A stretch of 64,000 nt of DNA from Caldilineaceae bacterium (GTDB lineage Bacteria; Chloroflexota; Anaerolineae; Caldilineales; Caldilineaceae), in the NCBI GenBank assembly GCA_020845455.1, contig JADLFO010000326.1, positions 1-64,000 on the forward strand, written 5' to 3'. Positions 1-10,407 of this stretch are shown one piece after another. Positions within the stretch are counted from its first letter, which is position 1; each line of letters starts with the position of its first letter. The translations under genes were made by a program, and so were the position numbers. Under the pieces are notes generated by a model. The model was not told the DNA's origin, did not search any database, and saw only the letters and a program-made list of their open reading frames with translations.

Positions 1-42
1 ACCCCAGGCCGCATGTGACTGATCTGGGCCGGCGTCCGGACC

Positions 43-2910
43 TCAGTCGTGTTCACCTGCCGGCGATGCCATCATCAAGCCGCTGCTCAACAATTCTATA
101 GAAATCTGTGCCAGACGCGCATTTCCTTCGCGGCCTCGGATGATCAATTCGTGTTCACCTTGATCGAGACGGAAGATCTGTTGTATGCCCTCTTCCCGCC
201 AAGAAACCGCCCTTTCTTCGAATCCCTTGGTGGGCGGAATGTCCCATATCATCGTTGGGTCCGGCTCGGCGTCAATGTTGACAAAGAAGGAGTTCGATCC
301 GTCGTTGGGCGCATCTACCAGCGCTGTCACCAGGTAGTCTCCTGGCTCAGGCAGATAAAAGCGGTAGGATGCTTTTCCGCCATCGCCAGGGGACAACGTT
401 TCAGTGGTCTGCATCAGGCTGTCTTTGCTGGTTTTGAATGGAGGTTCGATTGCGCCCTGGTCGACCGCCCAAGCGAACGTCGTGACTGTGGAAGAAAAGG
501 TGATGGAGTCGCCCAACCGGACAAAAGGATGGGGCGTGCCGTTGACAGCTAGGGAATCCACGTCGGGGGCGTAGAGTGTGATCATCGTATTCGTTTTGCC
601 CTGAACCTCGACAGATAGCGCCTGTCCGGTGTAGACAGCCTCGATGAGGGACTCGGGGTCGTCTGTGGTGACCCAGGTGATGCCGGTTGTCCGTTCGAGT
701 AGAGATCGGCCCCTGTACATGAACAGTCTCTGCGGATCATTGTCTGCACGGCGCGAGACGACCGCTGCCAGACCATCATATGTGTAAGCTCCGGCGACGC
801 TCGACGACGCCGTGTCGTGATGGCGGATCACGATATCGTCGCGGCCCTGGCCTTTGCCCTCCCATTGCACTGTTACGAGGGTAGCCTCGTCTGTGTCATC
901 GTCCAGTGTGATAATGGGTCTAGCATCCCAGCCGTTCTTATCCGTGGGATACAGCAGGTTTACAAAACGGACGGCAGCCACAGGCGCTGCTGGGCGCATG
1001 CGCACATAGGGGCGACCATCGTCGCCGATAGAGGTCAGGAAGGCCTGTGGAGAGGCTACGCCGACCCCCAGAATCTGGCCGTCGCCTACATCTCCGCGCA
1101 ACCAGTTGCCGTCTATCGATGCGTCTGCGCCAAAATGTACGATCCATTCGTATTCGTGCGCCGCATCTGCGGCCACGTCATCCAACATGATGAGATAGTT
1201 CGGGCGCACGAAGAGCACATAGCGAGTGATATTTTCAATACCGACAGTGTTCCGGTAGCGCCCGGTCGTGTCGGCGACGACAAGGTTAAAGCGAGACGTG
1301 TTGGCGGTTGCTGCCAGGGAACCGGTAGACCCTTGAACGTCGCTGGGGTCGCGCCAATCCTGTGGGCGATATTGGCCTTGACCATCGATCAAGAGCGTGT
1401 TATGGAGGGCAGTTTCATACCGGTCATATCCGGTAGATTCAGGCGCCAACCACTGCCCGGCGCGCCAGATGTAGAAGCCGTTGTTGTCGTCATGCTCGTG
1501 GCCGATGTTAAACTCGCACCCTAGCGCCGTGCAGTTCCAAGGGGGAAGTTGCCGTGTAAACGTGTCGAAGGCATAGCGCCCGCCATAGGTTCCGCTTTTG
1601 AGGCCAAAGACCAGATCCTCTGATCCCCATCCGGTACGCCAGAGTACTGCACCTAGATCGGAAAAGGTGCGCGCCATCACCCTGTCGGTGGGGATGAGCA
1701 CCGGAATCTGGGGATCGAAGTAGAGAAATTCGAATACATACCAGGGCATCGTCTGTCGATCTGCGCGGCGGCCCATGGCCGCCGTGATCTGCTGCGCTGT
1801 CCATTCGGCATAGCCATCTTGATACTCGCTTGCGACAAAGCGCAGCAGGCTTTGCGGCCCATAGTCATTGTTCCAGGAGGTTTCAAAATTACCATAGGGT
1901 AAGGCGAACTCAGAACTGCCGGGCAGTAGATTCCAGAGACGCCAATCGCTATATTGGCGCAAATAATCGTGTGGGAAAATATCGACACCCCGGATGTCTC
2001 GTAGATTAACGAGAAAAGGCAGCATCATCGTCAGGGCATAGTTCTGGTACGGGATACCTTCATGCCAAGTGCCGTCACCGATCCCATCGAGCAATTGCTG
2101 GGATTTGGTCATATTGTTCTGTGCATGGGCAATCCAATCGGGCGCCCGGCTATCTTCTCCGAGCAGGGCTAATCCGACGAGCCCTAGCGCGCTGGTGTTG
2201 GTTGAGTAATGGTTCTGAATGTAGGAGTTGCGCCACCAGTTTTGCCAACGCTCGTCATTGTATTGGAGCGCGCCGGCCGCATACATGTCTGACGCCCGGT
2301 CTGCCAGACTCTCCCGCACAAGTCGCCGTTCGGGTTCACTCAGCAGCGGGTGTAGCCAATCATAGGCGAGCGCATTGCCCATCAGCATATGGGCAAGCCC
2401 CAGGTCGCGGCGGTCGTTCTTATCCCACTGGGGCCAGGTTGCATAGGCCAGCAGATATTGTTTGGCAGCCGTACAAATAGCCGGCTCTGCGCTGACTACA
2501 CAGGTAAACGCGGGCACGATGAGTTGGTTGCCGGCCAGCCGGAACGTTTCGAGGTCGTTCTCTGAGGGCGTTGACAGGGGCGGCGACGTTTTTACTAACT
2601 CAGTCGCGTAGGTGTAGATCGGCTGCCAGATCGCTGCATGCGTTGTATCTGCCTTCTGCTGCAAATATGGAATATCCTCCGCTTCGAAAAAGAGACGAGG
2701 ATGACCTAACTCGTCTCTTGTGAGGATCGGTAGGCTCGCTTGCTTCCCTTGGGCCGAACCGGGGCTGGCTTGGGGAATGGTTAGCCCCAGCAGGATGAGC
2801 GTCACGATCAAATGCGCCGTTTTACGCTGAAGAAACGTTTTGCGGTGAAAGAACTGTAGTTTGGCGTACGCTGTGTCTAGCGGCATGATGAAGTGTGTAT
2901 ACCGGCCCAC
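43..2910 (-). CDS. Heparinase II/III-family (alginate-lyase-like) secreted polysaccharide lyase
   Basis: 955-aa ORF, N-terminal hydrophobic signal segment, alpha/alpha barrel-like N-half and GHEHDDNNGFYIWRAGQWLAPESTGYDRYETALHNTLLIDG motif typical of Hepar_II_III. Confidence 0.8.
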   Translation of the reverse strand: MGRYTHFIMPLDTAYAKLQFFHRKTFLQRKTAHLIVTLILLGLTIPQASPGSAQGKQASLPILTRDELGHPRLFFEAEDIPYLQQKADTTHAAIWQPIYTYATELVKTSPPLSTPSENDLETFRLAGNQLIVPAFTCVVSAEPAICTAAKQYLLAYATWPQWDKNDRRDLGLAHMLMGNALAYDWLHPLLSEPERRLVRESLADRASDMYAAGALQYNDERWQNWWRNSYIQNHYSTNTSALGLVGLALLGEDSRAPDWIAHAQNNMTKSQQLLDGIGDGTWHEGIPYQNYALTMMLPFLVNLRDIRGVDIFPHDYLRQYSDWRLWNLLPGSSEFALPYGNFETSWNNDYGPQSLLRFVASEYQDGYAEWTAQQITAAMGRRADRQTMPWYVFEFLYFDPQIPVLIPTDRVMARTFSDLGAVLWRTGWGSEDLVFGLKSGTYGGRYAFDTFTRQLPPWNCTALGCEFNIGHEHDDNNGFYIWRAGQWLAPESTGYDRYETALHNTLLIDGQGQYRPQDWRDPSDVQGSTGSLAATANTSRFNLVVADTTGRYRNTVGIENITRYVLFVRPNYLIMLDDVAADAAHEYEWIVHFGADASIDGNWLRGDVGDGQILGVGVASPQAFLTSIGDDGRPYVRMRPAAPVAAVRFVNLLYPTDKNGWDARPIITLDDDTDEATLVTVQWEGKGQGRDDIVIRHHDTASSSVAGAYTYDGLAAVVSRRADNDPQRLFMYRGRSLLERTTGITWVTTDDPESLIEAVYTGQALSVEVQGKTNTMITLYAPDVDSLAVNGTPHPFVRLGDSITFSSTVTTFAWAVDQGAIEPPFKTSKDSLMQTTETLSPGDGGKASYRFYLPEPGDYLVTALVDAPNDGSNSFFVNIDAEPDPTMIWDIPPTKGFEERAVSWREEGIQQIFRLDQGEHELIIRGREGNARLAQISIELLSSGLMMASPAGEHD

Positions 2911-2988
2911 GGATCCCGCCCTCTTGGTGGCTAAGCACGGATGTACCAGAGGGGGATGCGGCTGCTATACAGCGTACTACATAAAGAA

Positions 2989-4086
2989 CTATACAAAAAA
3001 ACGGTAGAGGAGTTCCCCCGCCCTTTCGGTAACGATGTCGGGGACGGTTGGGTCTGTGAAAAGCGCCGTTAAGGTCGGCAAGAGGTCCGGAGGAAGCTGT
3101 GACCGGTTGATAGAGATCTCCGGTCTATACTCTAAGAATGAGATCGTCTTTTCCTCCCCCCCAAATTTGCGTTTAAAGGCTATCAGCCCCTGCTGATCCC
3201 AGTCGCTGAGTCCGAAATCGAAATAGCGGTCTCCAGACTGCTGGGCATCTTGGATGGCTGTCCACAGCAACAGATCGTTTGGACGTAGGGATAGAAACTC
3301 TGGTTTGGAGGCGCCAAACTTATACACGGATTTACCCTGCCGGCGCAAGAAGATGGCGCCGCTGATCATCTGTCCTTGGTGGTGGATGGTCATCAGCGTG
3401 CCATGGCCTGGCTCAATAAAATGCTGCCAGATATGCTCGAAGAAGCGGTAGGGTTGTGCAAGTAGACGGTATTTCTGCTTGCGCAACCCGAGGTGCATCT
3501 CAAAGAACTCGCGCAGCAGCGCCGGGTCTGTGGCGCGACGCACTGTCAATCCGGCGCGTTGGGCTTTTTGCACGGCGCGCCGGCACTCCGGGGCGAGCTG
3601 CCGCCAAAGGCTATCTGGGCCGGGCGTGAGATCCAGCCCATGCCATTTTGCCCGGTTGAAGAGTATAAATCGTGGGTCATGAAGAGGGACTTCGTTGTGC
3701 AGGCAGCGGAAGCGGATGGGCAAGGCTTGCTCTAATAGCGGATGGAGCAGCAGTTCCCACTGTTCCGGCGTGGCGACGAGCGGGTCATAGTAGTCTGAGA
3801 ATGGGAAGACAACCAGCCGTTTTCCGCGTAGGTCAGAGATGTTGCAGACGGGGAAGCCGGCGATAGGGCGGCTGCAAGCGTCGAGCAGCAGATAGGCCTT
3901 CACCTCGAAGCTGTAGGTCTCTGCGACGACCCGTATCCATTCGGGCGAGTGAAAGACGCTGCTCTCCTGCGCATCCACGAACGATTTCCAGAGAGGATCA
4001 GCGCATGGATCAATACAGCAGATGTTCGTGCCCATTCTGCAAAGACCTGTGTCGTTCGGCAATGTAGTCCTTAGGTTGGCGTTCAA
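2989..4086 (-). CDS. FemAB/BioF2-like GNAT-fold acyltransferase
   Basis: 365 aa; ...RRAVQKAQRAGLTVRRATD...LRKQKYRLLAQPYRFFEHIW...GAIFLRRQGKSVYKFGAS...FDFGLSDWDQQGLIAFKRKFGG pattern. Confidence 0.8.
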   Translation of the reverse strand: MNANLRTTLPNDTGLCRMGTNICCIDPCADPLWKSFVDAQESSVFHSPEWIRVVAETYSFEVKAYLLLDACSRPIAGFPVCNISDLRGKRLVVFPFSDYYDPLVATPEQWELLLHPLLEQALPIRFRCLHNEVPLHDPRFILFNRAKWHGLDLTPGPDSLWRQLAPECRRAVQKAQRAGLTVRRATDPALLREFFEMHLGLRKQKYRLLAQPYRFFEHIWQHFIEPGHGTLMTIHHQGQMISGAIFLRRQGKSVYKFGASKPEFLSLRPNDLLLWTAIQDAQQSGDRYFDFGLSDWDQQGLIAFKRKFGGEEKTISFLEYRPEISINRSQLPPDLLPTLTALFTDPTVPDIVTERAGELLYRFFV

Positions 4087-5288
4087 TGGGGCAGTCCTAT
4101 TACCTTTTCGTAGGCGCTTAAGAGATTGGGTATGGCGTGATGCCAGGCTAACTCTGTAATCACTCGCCGTCGCCCAAACTGTCCCATTGTCTCGCGGCGG
4201 CAGGGCGCGTCCATCAACTCGACAAGTTTCCTAGCGAAGTCTAGTTCGTCGTTTGGCCGAGCATAGAGGCAGGCTTCCTGTGCAGATGCCCGGTGTTCCG
4301 TCAGATCAAAAGCTACAATTGGCTTGCCCAGCGCCATATATTCTGTCATCTTGATCATGGTGCTGCGATCTGTAAAGGAGTTCTTGGGATCGGGGTCTAC
4401 GCAGATGTCGGCGGTAGAAAGATAGCGCAGCAGGTCTTGATCAGACACCCAGCCTGTGAACCAGACATAGGGCGTTAGTTCTAGAGCTACGGCCTGCGCT
4501 TTGAGGTCGGCCCAGGCGTTGCCCACGCCGATGATCACACAGTAGAAGTCGGTACGGCCCAGGTCAAACACGACATGGTGGAGGGCGCGTAGCAGATAAT
4601 CGACGCCGTCGTGCCGGCCCATGTCACCCACATAGCCGATAATCGTATTGGCTTTGTCTTGCAGCGCGGCGTCCGGCTCTACCAACCGGGTGCGTGTAAG
4701 ATTCGGCCCATTGCGAACGACGGTAATTTGCGCTTCGGAGATATTGCCCCGCTCCATTTCCAATCGCTTGTACGATTGGTTGGTCGCGATGATGTGATCT
4801 GCTTGCCGGAGTGAGAGCCGCTCGAAAAAGCGCAGAATGTGGTAGATAAACCGGTGACCGTTGTCGCCATAGAGCGCCAGATACATGTCTGGCGCCAAAT
4901 CGTGATGGTCGTAGATGAATTTCTTGCCGAAGAGTCTGTAAAACATGGTTATGGCGACGAAAAAGTCCGGCGGGTTGTGCGTGTGGATCACGTCAAAGCC
5001 ATGTCTCAAGAGCACAAGGAGCGAGAGCACGAACGCTGCGGCCATCGAGTAGCCATACTCGACCATATAGCCGGCAAACCCATCTAGGGAGGGGGGCGCT
5101 GGATAGCGATAGGCGTGTACGCCCTGGTAGAGTTCGTACCAGAGCTGCGGGGGCTTTCGTTGGCTGATGACCGTCACCTGGTATCCGGCCTCAGTTAGGG
5201 CCAATGCTTCGCGCCGTACCCGCCCATCATTGGGAAAGGGATAGTTTTCCAGCAGCATCAGCACGCGTTTAGGAGCAGTTGGCTTCAT
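4083..5288 (-). CDS. Glycosyltransferase family 4
   Basis: 401 aa GT-B fold; RVLMLLENYPFPNDGRVRREA, HTHNPPDF, EYMALGKPIVAFD. Confidence 0.88.
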   Translation of the reverse strand: MKPTAPKRVLMLLENYPFPNDGRVRREALALTEAGYQVTVISQRKPPQLWYELYQGVHAYRYPAPPSLDGFAGYMVEYGYSMAAAFVLSLLVLLRHGFDVIHTHNPPDFFVAITMFYRLFGKKFIYDHHDLAPDMYLALYGDNGHRFIYHILRFFERLSLRQADHIIATNQSYKRLEMERGNISEAQITVVRNGPNLTRTRLVEPDAALQDKANTIIGYVGDMGRHDGVDYLLRALHHVVFDLGRTDFYCVIIGVGNAWADLKAQAVALELTPYVWFTGWVSDQDLLRYLSTADICVDPDPKNSFTDRSTMIKMTEYMALGKPIVAFDLTEHRASAQEACLYARPNDELDFARKLVELMDAPCRRETMGQFGRRRVITELAWHHAIPNLLSAYEKVIGLPH

Positions 5289-5318
5289 CGATCTTTCGCT
5301 TCTTCACTAGTGAACAGT

Positions 5319-6359
5319 TCATGCAACGCTGAAATCCATTTGATAGCGCGATTCATCCTCATGTTCTACAAATATCCGGGGGAATATCGAGACAGCGGGA
5401 ACCATGCTCGGTTGGATGGGTCCCGAAGTTCGCTTGATATCGAACGCGGCCGGCGTCTTGGCGTGATTTAACCCGGTACGATAAGAGTAGGCTAACTTGT
5501 ACCCTGCAGACTCTGCGAGCCGCTGTGTCTCCTTTGTAAAATGGCGCGTTCCGCCTACGGGGTAGGCGATTGCGCGCACCGGCTTCGCTATATGTGTTTC
5601 GAGAATGGCCTTTGAGGTCGCCAGTTCATCTTGTTGCGCATCCGTATCGAGTGTTGCCAATACACGGTGGGTGTGTGTATGGGAACCGATGGTAATGACA
5701 CCCTGTGAAACCACCCTGATCTGATCCCAGGTCATGAGTTGGCTATCCTGTAAGGCGTGGGGTGGCAGGTCGACGGCGCACGCCTCCGCCAACCGGGTCA
5801 CTAGGTCGTGCGTAGTCTCCTGTTTTTGCAACTTCATTTTCTGCGCCATGAACCGGATGATCTCCTGGCGGTGATTTTGTAGTGGCAGAGTTGCCCCTTC
5901 AAACGTGATGGTCTGCCGCGTGCTGCGTTTGACCAGATAGGCGATAATGTCCCACCAACCAAGTTGGCGAGAGGAAATCAGGTGGGTCGAGATAAAGAAC
6001 GTTGCGGGGATATCGAGTGCTTCTAAGACCGGGTAGGCCAAGGTGAAATTGTCGCGATAGCCGTCGTCAAAGGTGATCAGGACGCAGCGCCGGAACGAGC
6101 GATGTTTGGCTTGTATCAAGTCAAGCAATTCGTCTTCGGAGAGTACCCTTCGATATTTCTTAAGCCATTCGAGTTGGGCAGCGAAGTCTGACACAGTTGG
6201 CCCATAGACGCTTTCGTCAAATGGGGTCGTAAAGCCGGGATCGTCAGGTCGAATACGATGGTAGTTGAAGACGATCAGGGTATTGCCGGCGAGTGGCGCA
6301 AGCAGGGTCAACAGCCGAGCACTGGACAGGAATTGGATAAGCCGTTGTTTTTTTTGCAT
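5319..6359 (-). CDS. Polysaccharide deacetylase family protein (NodB/CE4)
   Basis: LITFDDGYRDNFTLAYPVLEALDIPATFFIST and SHTHTHRVL motifs. Confidence 0.9.
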   Translation of the reverse strand: MQKKQRLIQFLSSARLLTLLAPLAGNTLIVFNYHRIRPDDPGFTTPFDESVYGPTVSDFAAQLEWLKKYRRVLSEDELLDLIQAKHRSFRRCVLITFDDGYRDNFTLAYPVLEALDIPATFFISTHLISSRQLGWWDIIAYLVKRSTRQTITFEGATLPLQNHRQEIIRFMAQKMKLQKQETTHDLVTRLAEACAVDLPPHALQDSQLMTWDQIRVVSQGVITIGSHTHTHRVLATLDTDAQQDELATSKAILETHIAKPVRAIAYPVGGTRHFTKETQRLAESAGYKLAYSYRTGLNHAKTPAAFDIKRTSGPIQPSMVPAVSIFPRIFVEHEDESRYQMDFSVA

Positions 6360-6369
6360 GGGCAGCCTT

Positions 6370-7473
6370 CTAGCGGCGCAACGATTGGAGACTCTGCTTC
6401 AGCGCTTTGAGACCCGTTTCCAACTGGAACTGGAGCCTTGGCTTTTGTACTTTCGCCCAGATCAGCCGCTGTTGGTGGGTACACAACCGTTGCTTATACG
6501 CTGCATCGCTGCCCATGAAATCAAAGTGGGTGAGGCCGAGCGCCGCACAATATTTGATCGCTTCGACTAGGCTGACATATCCCGGCGTAAGACGGTTGTC
6601 CATCTCAAAGTGAAACCCGCTTTGATAGCTGTAGACTTTGCCGTTGTATACAAAATCGTACAAGCAGCCGATGATGGTATTGCCCACTTTGATGCGCAAC
6701 AACTGGATTTCTCCATACTCAAAGCGTTTGCAGATCAAGGCGCGATGGAATTGCCGCATAAAATTCGATGCAAAGGCGCCTTCCTGGCCCTTGGCCTGCC
6801 ATGCCTTCTGATGCATTGATACCATTTCGTCGAATATCTCAAGCGCCATGTTTGGATTGCATGCCGCTTCAAGCGAGATCGGGCCGCGTGACTCGTATGC
6901 CCTTTGTGAACGTTTGACATGAGCACGCATGTGGCTGCTGAGCAAAGAGAGATAGTTCCCATCTTTTTGCCGAACTAGTTCTAAATCTACATAGGGAGAA
7001 GGTACGTCCCGTTCGATCTGAATTTCGCCCAGTGACGTTGTCTGCTCTAGCATGTTGCCAGGGAATGCGTTTGCATCCAGACCCGGCATCCAGAACTCAT
7101 CCCAGTGATCGGGCAGGAGCGCCAGAAGCTCATGCAGCGAGAACAAGCGGCTACTTGAGTGGAGGATGGCGTTATACTCGATATGCACTCGGTCGACCAG
7201 GGGAATGCCGGTTGCATTGAGAAACATGCCGCGACTGCGGATGGCATTGTGCCGCACGAGCGCGGTCTGTCCGAGAAAAAAGGCCGCCACCGGCTGTTCG
7301 CCTTCGACAAAGACAGCCAGTTGTACGGCCGCATTGGTGGGCAAGAAACTGATCCAGTTTTCGATCCACCCCCACGAGAGGAAGTAAGAAGGAGTGGAAG
7401 ACTGGGCGAGTTTGCCCCAGATTGTCCGGATGCGCTCGAAATCTTGCTTGATGTCCAGCAGCATGAGGTTCAT
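6370..7473 (-). CDS. FemAB/BioF2-like GNAT-fold acyltransferase (second copy)
   Basis: 367 aa; YFLSWGWIENWISFLP, LTHFDFMGSDAAYKQRLC. Confidence 0.8.
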   Translation of the reverse strand: MNLMLLDIKQDFERIRTIWGKLAQSSTPSYFLSWGWIENWISFLPTNAAVQLAVFVEGEQPVAAFFLGQTALVRHNAIRSRGMFLNATGIPLVDRVHIEYNAILHSSSRLFSLHELLALLPDHWDEFWMPGLDANAFPGNMLEQTTSLGEIQIERDVPSPYVDLELVRQKDGNYLSLLSSHMRAHVKRSQRAYESRGPISLEAACNPNMALEIFDEMVSMHQKAWQAKGQEGAFASNFMRQFHRALICKRFEYGEIQLLRIKVGNTIIGCLYDFVYNGKVYSYQSGFHFEMDNRLTPGYVSLVEAIKYCAALGLTHFDFMGSDAAYKQRLCTHQQRLIWAKVQKPRLQFQLETGLKALKQSLQSLRR

Positions 7474-7482
7474 CCTAAGCTC

Positions 7483-8799
7483 CTACCAACAGATGCCTTC
7501 ATAGCTGCCGTTTGTCGCTCTGTGCGCCTTATTCGCACCGGTAAAGTCGATGAGGATCTGTTCCGGGCGCAGGTGGTGCGATAGATTCCGAAAAGCTTGG
7601 CTGCGGTTCATGACTGCCAACACGTCCGCCTCCTGCAAGACTTCGGCAATGGTGGGTCGCATTAAGGTAGCGATGTGAGGCAATTCTCGTTCCAAGAACG
7701 CCTTGTTTGCACCGATCAGTTGGTCCGGCTTTACCGTTTCGTCATAGATATTGACTTGGTAGCCTCGACCCACCAGCGTTTCTACGAGCAGAACGGTGGG
7801 GCTTTCGCGGACGTCGTCTGTGCCGGGTTTGAAACTTAAACCGAAGACGCCCACCTTCTTGCGCCCTGTCCGCTCAACCATCTCAACACCCCGCCGGATC
7901 TGGTGTTCGTTGCTTGTCAACACGGCCTCCAATAGGGGAAGCGCGAGATCACATTCTTTGGCACGGTGGAGTATGGCGCGCAGATCTTTGGGCAGACAGG
8001 AACCGCCAAAAGCAAATCCCGGTCTGAGATAGGCAGATGAGACATTCAGTTGTCTGTCCTGGACAAAGATTTCCATCAGCTCTTGTCCATCGATGCTGTG
8101 TAGCTTGCAAAAGTTGCCGATCTCATTGGCAAAGGCTACTTTCAAGGCATGGAATGCGTTGCTGGCATATTTGACCATCTCTGCCGTTTCAAGGGTCGAG
8201 TGGGCAATCGGCGCATCGATGGTGTCATAGAGTTGGGCGATCAGCCCCCTGCAGACCAAATCCGTCGCCCCGATTACGATCTGGCTTGGGCGATCGTAGT
8301 CCTGGATGGCGCTGCCCTCGCGCAGAAATTCCGGATTGATGCCGACGCCCAAATCCACGCCTGCGCACCGGCCTGACAGTTGTTCGAGCAGTGGAATGCA
8401 TCGCTTCTGGATAGTGCCGGGCAACACGGTGGAGCGAACTACCACAGCATGGTAGCCTTGTTTGGTAGCCAGGATCGAACCGATCTCGCTGCAGACCTTC
8501 TCGACAAACCGTGTCTCGAGGCTGCCATTGCGCCGGCTGGGTGTGCCTACGCAGATCAGGCTTATCTCGCTGTTGAGCACGGCTGGTTGGCTGTCCGTTG
8601 TGACTTTCAGTCTGCCGGTCGCAACCGCCTCGCCGAGCAGTTCGTCCAACCCCGGCTCTACAATCGGGGAGCGCCCTGTTTCTAGGATGGCTATTTTCTG
8701 CGGGTTAACGTCGACGCCGATGACCTCATGGCCGTCACGCGCCAGGCACGCAGCCGAAACGCAGCCGACGTAGCCAAGCCCGAAGATGCTGATTCGCAT
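7483..8799 (-). CDS. UDP-glucose/GDP-mannose dehydrogenase family; closest in style to GDP-mannose 6-dehydrogenase (AlgD)
   Basis: MRISIFGLGYVGCVSAACLARDGHEVIGVDVNPQKI...SPIVEPGLDELL; FAFGGSCLPKDLRAI catalytic Cys motif. Confidence 0.9.
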   Translation of the reverse strand: MRISIFGLGYVGCVSAACLARDGHEVIGVDVNPQKIAILETGRSPIVEPGLDELLGEAVATGRLKVTTDSQPAVLNSEISLICVGTPSRRNGSLETRFVEKVCSEIGSILATKQGYHAVVVRSTVLPGTIQKRCIPLLEQLSGRCAGVDLGVGINPEFLREGSAIQDYDRPSQIVIGATDLVCRGLIAQLYDTIDAPIAHSTLETAEMVKYASNAFHALKVAFANEIGNFCKLHSIDGQELMEIFVQDRQLNVSSAYLRPGFAFGGSCLPKDLRAILHRAKECDLALPLLEAVLTSNEHQIRRGVEMVERTGRKKVGVFGLSFKPGTDDVRESPTVLLVETLVGRGYQVNIYDETVKPDQLIGANKAFLERELPHIATLMRPTIAEVLQEADVLAVMNRSQAFRNLSHHLRPEQILIDFTGANKAHRATNGSYEGICW

Positions 8800-8802
8800 G
8801 GT

Positions 8803-10140
8803 TCACTTGTCCATTTGGATCGTAGATAGATAAATATCTGGGGGTATCACCGGTGCGCTTGTGCGGTGGGGTTTGCCGAGTCGCCGGAAGATTGCCGCCA
8901 GTTTTGCCACGTTTTGCCCGCTCTGGAACTCCTGTACGATCAAGCAGCGTGCGGCACGGCCCAGTCTTCGCCGCAGTTCTGGATCGGCGATCAACTGCGT
9001 CAAGGCGTTGGCTAAGCCGGCCGTGTCGCGTTCGGCCACCAACAGGCCCGTGTCGTTATGCCGGACGAGTTCGGGAATCCCAGCCACTGGCGTAGAAATT
9101 ACAGGGCGTTCGCACGCCATTGCTTCCATGAGGGCAACCGGTATCCCGTCGCGGTCGCCATCTTGCGCGTGGATACAGGCCAGCGCGAAGACATCGCTTT
9201 CCTGATAGAGCGTGATCAATTGATCTTGCCGCAAGGCGCCGGAAAGCGTAACCTGCCCTTGCAGATGATGGTGGTCAATGCGCGCCTGCAGCGCTGCCTG
9301 ACGGGGGCCGGCGCCGGCAATTTGACATTGGAAGTCGATCCCCCGCTGCGCCAATAAGGCGCATGCGTCGATCAGATATTCGTGCCCTTTCTTCTCGACT
9401 AACTGGCCTACCGACAGGATGCGTGGCGGGGTATGAGGCGCTTGGCTCGCGAGCGGGCGAAAATTGTCGGTGTCAACGCCGCAGTAGACGACTTCGATGT
9501 CGGTTGGACGAATCTGGGGGCACAGAGCGGCAATATAGTCACGGTTGAATTTGGAAATGGTGATGATAGACGGCGCGGCTTCCAGGGCATACCGGACGCT
9601 GCGTTGGTCGCGCTGAAAGAGATCGAAGGCGTGCGGATGAACCGAATGGGAGATCCCCAAAAGGTCGGCGGCCACGCCTGCGGCGAGCGCCGCCAGCCAG
9701 ATAAAATGGGAGTGAATATGGTCGATCCTGAGCGTTTCGATCCGTCGCGCAAAATAGACGCTTTTGGGGAACAAGGCCAGCGCCATCAAACATACTTTTG
9801 GTTCGCGATAGGTCTGCCACAGCGTCTTGACGAGCGCGGCCAGATAGCGCCTAGGGGAACGCTTGAGGAAGTGAATCTGCGCCTGGATAATTTCACCGGA
9901 TAGCCAGGGGCTATAGTGGGTGACAGGCAGCAGCGCTTCGGCTTGCTTGTGGATTACGCTGTGCTTAGGCGGTAACAAGGAGAAGATCACGATCTCCACA
10001 CCTTGTTGGCGCATACTTTGCATCTCCTGCAGGATGAACGTTTCAGTCAGGTGCGGAAAGCGATGCAGGACATATGCGACTTTCAAGGGATTTTCGCCTT
10101 GCGAGACCGGCATGCTCTCTGTTTTTGTAGAATGACTCAT
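8803..10140 (-). CDS. Glycosyltransferase family 4
   Basis: 445 aa; VAYVLHRFPHLTETFILQEM, GVPVALMEAMACERPVISTPVAGIPELV. Confidence 0.9.
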   Translation of the reverse strand: MSHSTKTESMPVSQGENPLKVAYVLHRFPHLTETFILQEMQSMRQQGVEIVIFSLLPPKHSVIHKQAEALLPVTHYSPWLSGEIIQAQIHFLKRSPRRYLAALVKTLWQTYREPKVCLMALALFPKSVYFARRIETLRIDHIHSHFIWLAALAAGVAADLLGISHSVHPHAFDLFQRDQRSVRYALEAAPSIITISKFNRDYIAALCPQIRPTDIEVVYCGVDTDNFRPLASQAPHTPPRILSVGQLVEKKGHEYLIDACALLAQRGIDFQCQIAGAGPRQAALQARIDHHHLQGQVTLSGALRQDQLITLYQESDVFALACIHAQDGDRDGIPVALMEAMACERPVISTPVAGIPELVRHNDTGLLVAERDTAGLANALTQLIADPELRRRLGRAARCLIVQEFQSGQNVAKLAAIFRRLGKPHRTSAPVIPPDIYLSTIQMDK

Positions 10141-10179
10141 GGCATTTCTCTATGGATGGCGCTTTGCCGCTAACTCTCG

Positions 10180-10407
10180 CTAGAAGGGATAGGCGACGAC
10201 CCCGACAAGCTTCACACGGCGCATCAGAATCTGCATTCCTGCTATGATCTCTCCGTCGTTGGCAGCGATGAGGCGGATCGCCTGCCAGCCTAAAGGCCGC
10301 TTGACTTGTGCCCATAGGCTCGACTGCACATGGCTGCCGCCGCATTGTTGGACGAAACGGTCCCAGGCTGTGCATTCCGGGTCAGCACATATATATACTT
10401 GAGGCAC
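10180..10407 (-). pseudogene. Truncated FemAB-like (lipid II:glycine glycyltransferase-like) N-terminal fragment, 75 aa
   Basis: MPQVYICADPECTAWDRFVQQCGGSHVQSSLWAQVKRPLGWQAIRLIAANDGEIIAGMQILMRRVKLVGVVAYPF resembles the first ~75 aa of ~340-aa FemAB-like proteins and ends abruptly; GTG start preceded by AGGAGGAG. Confidence 0.65.
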
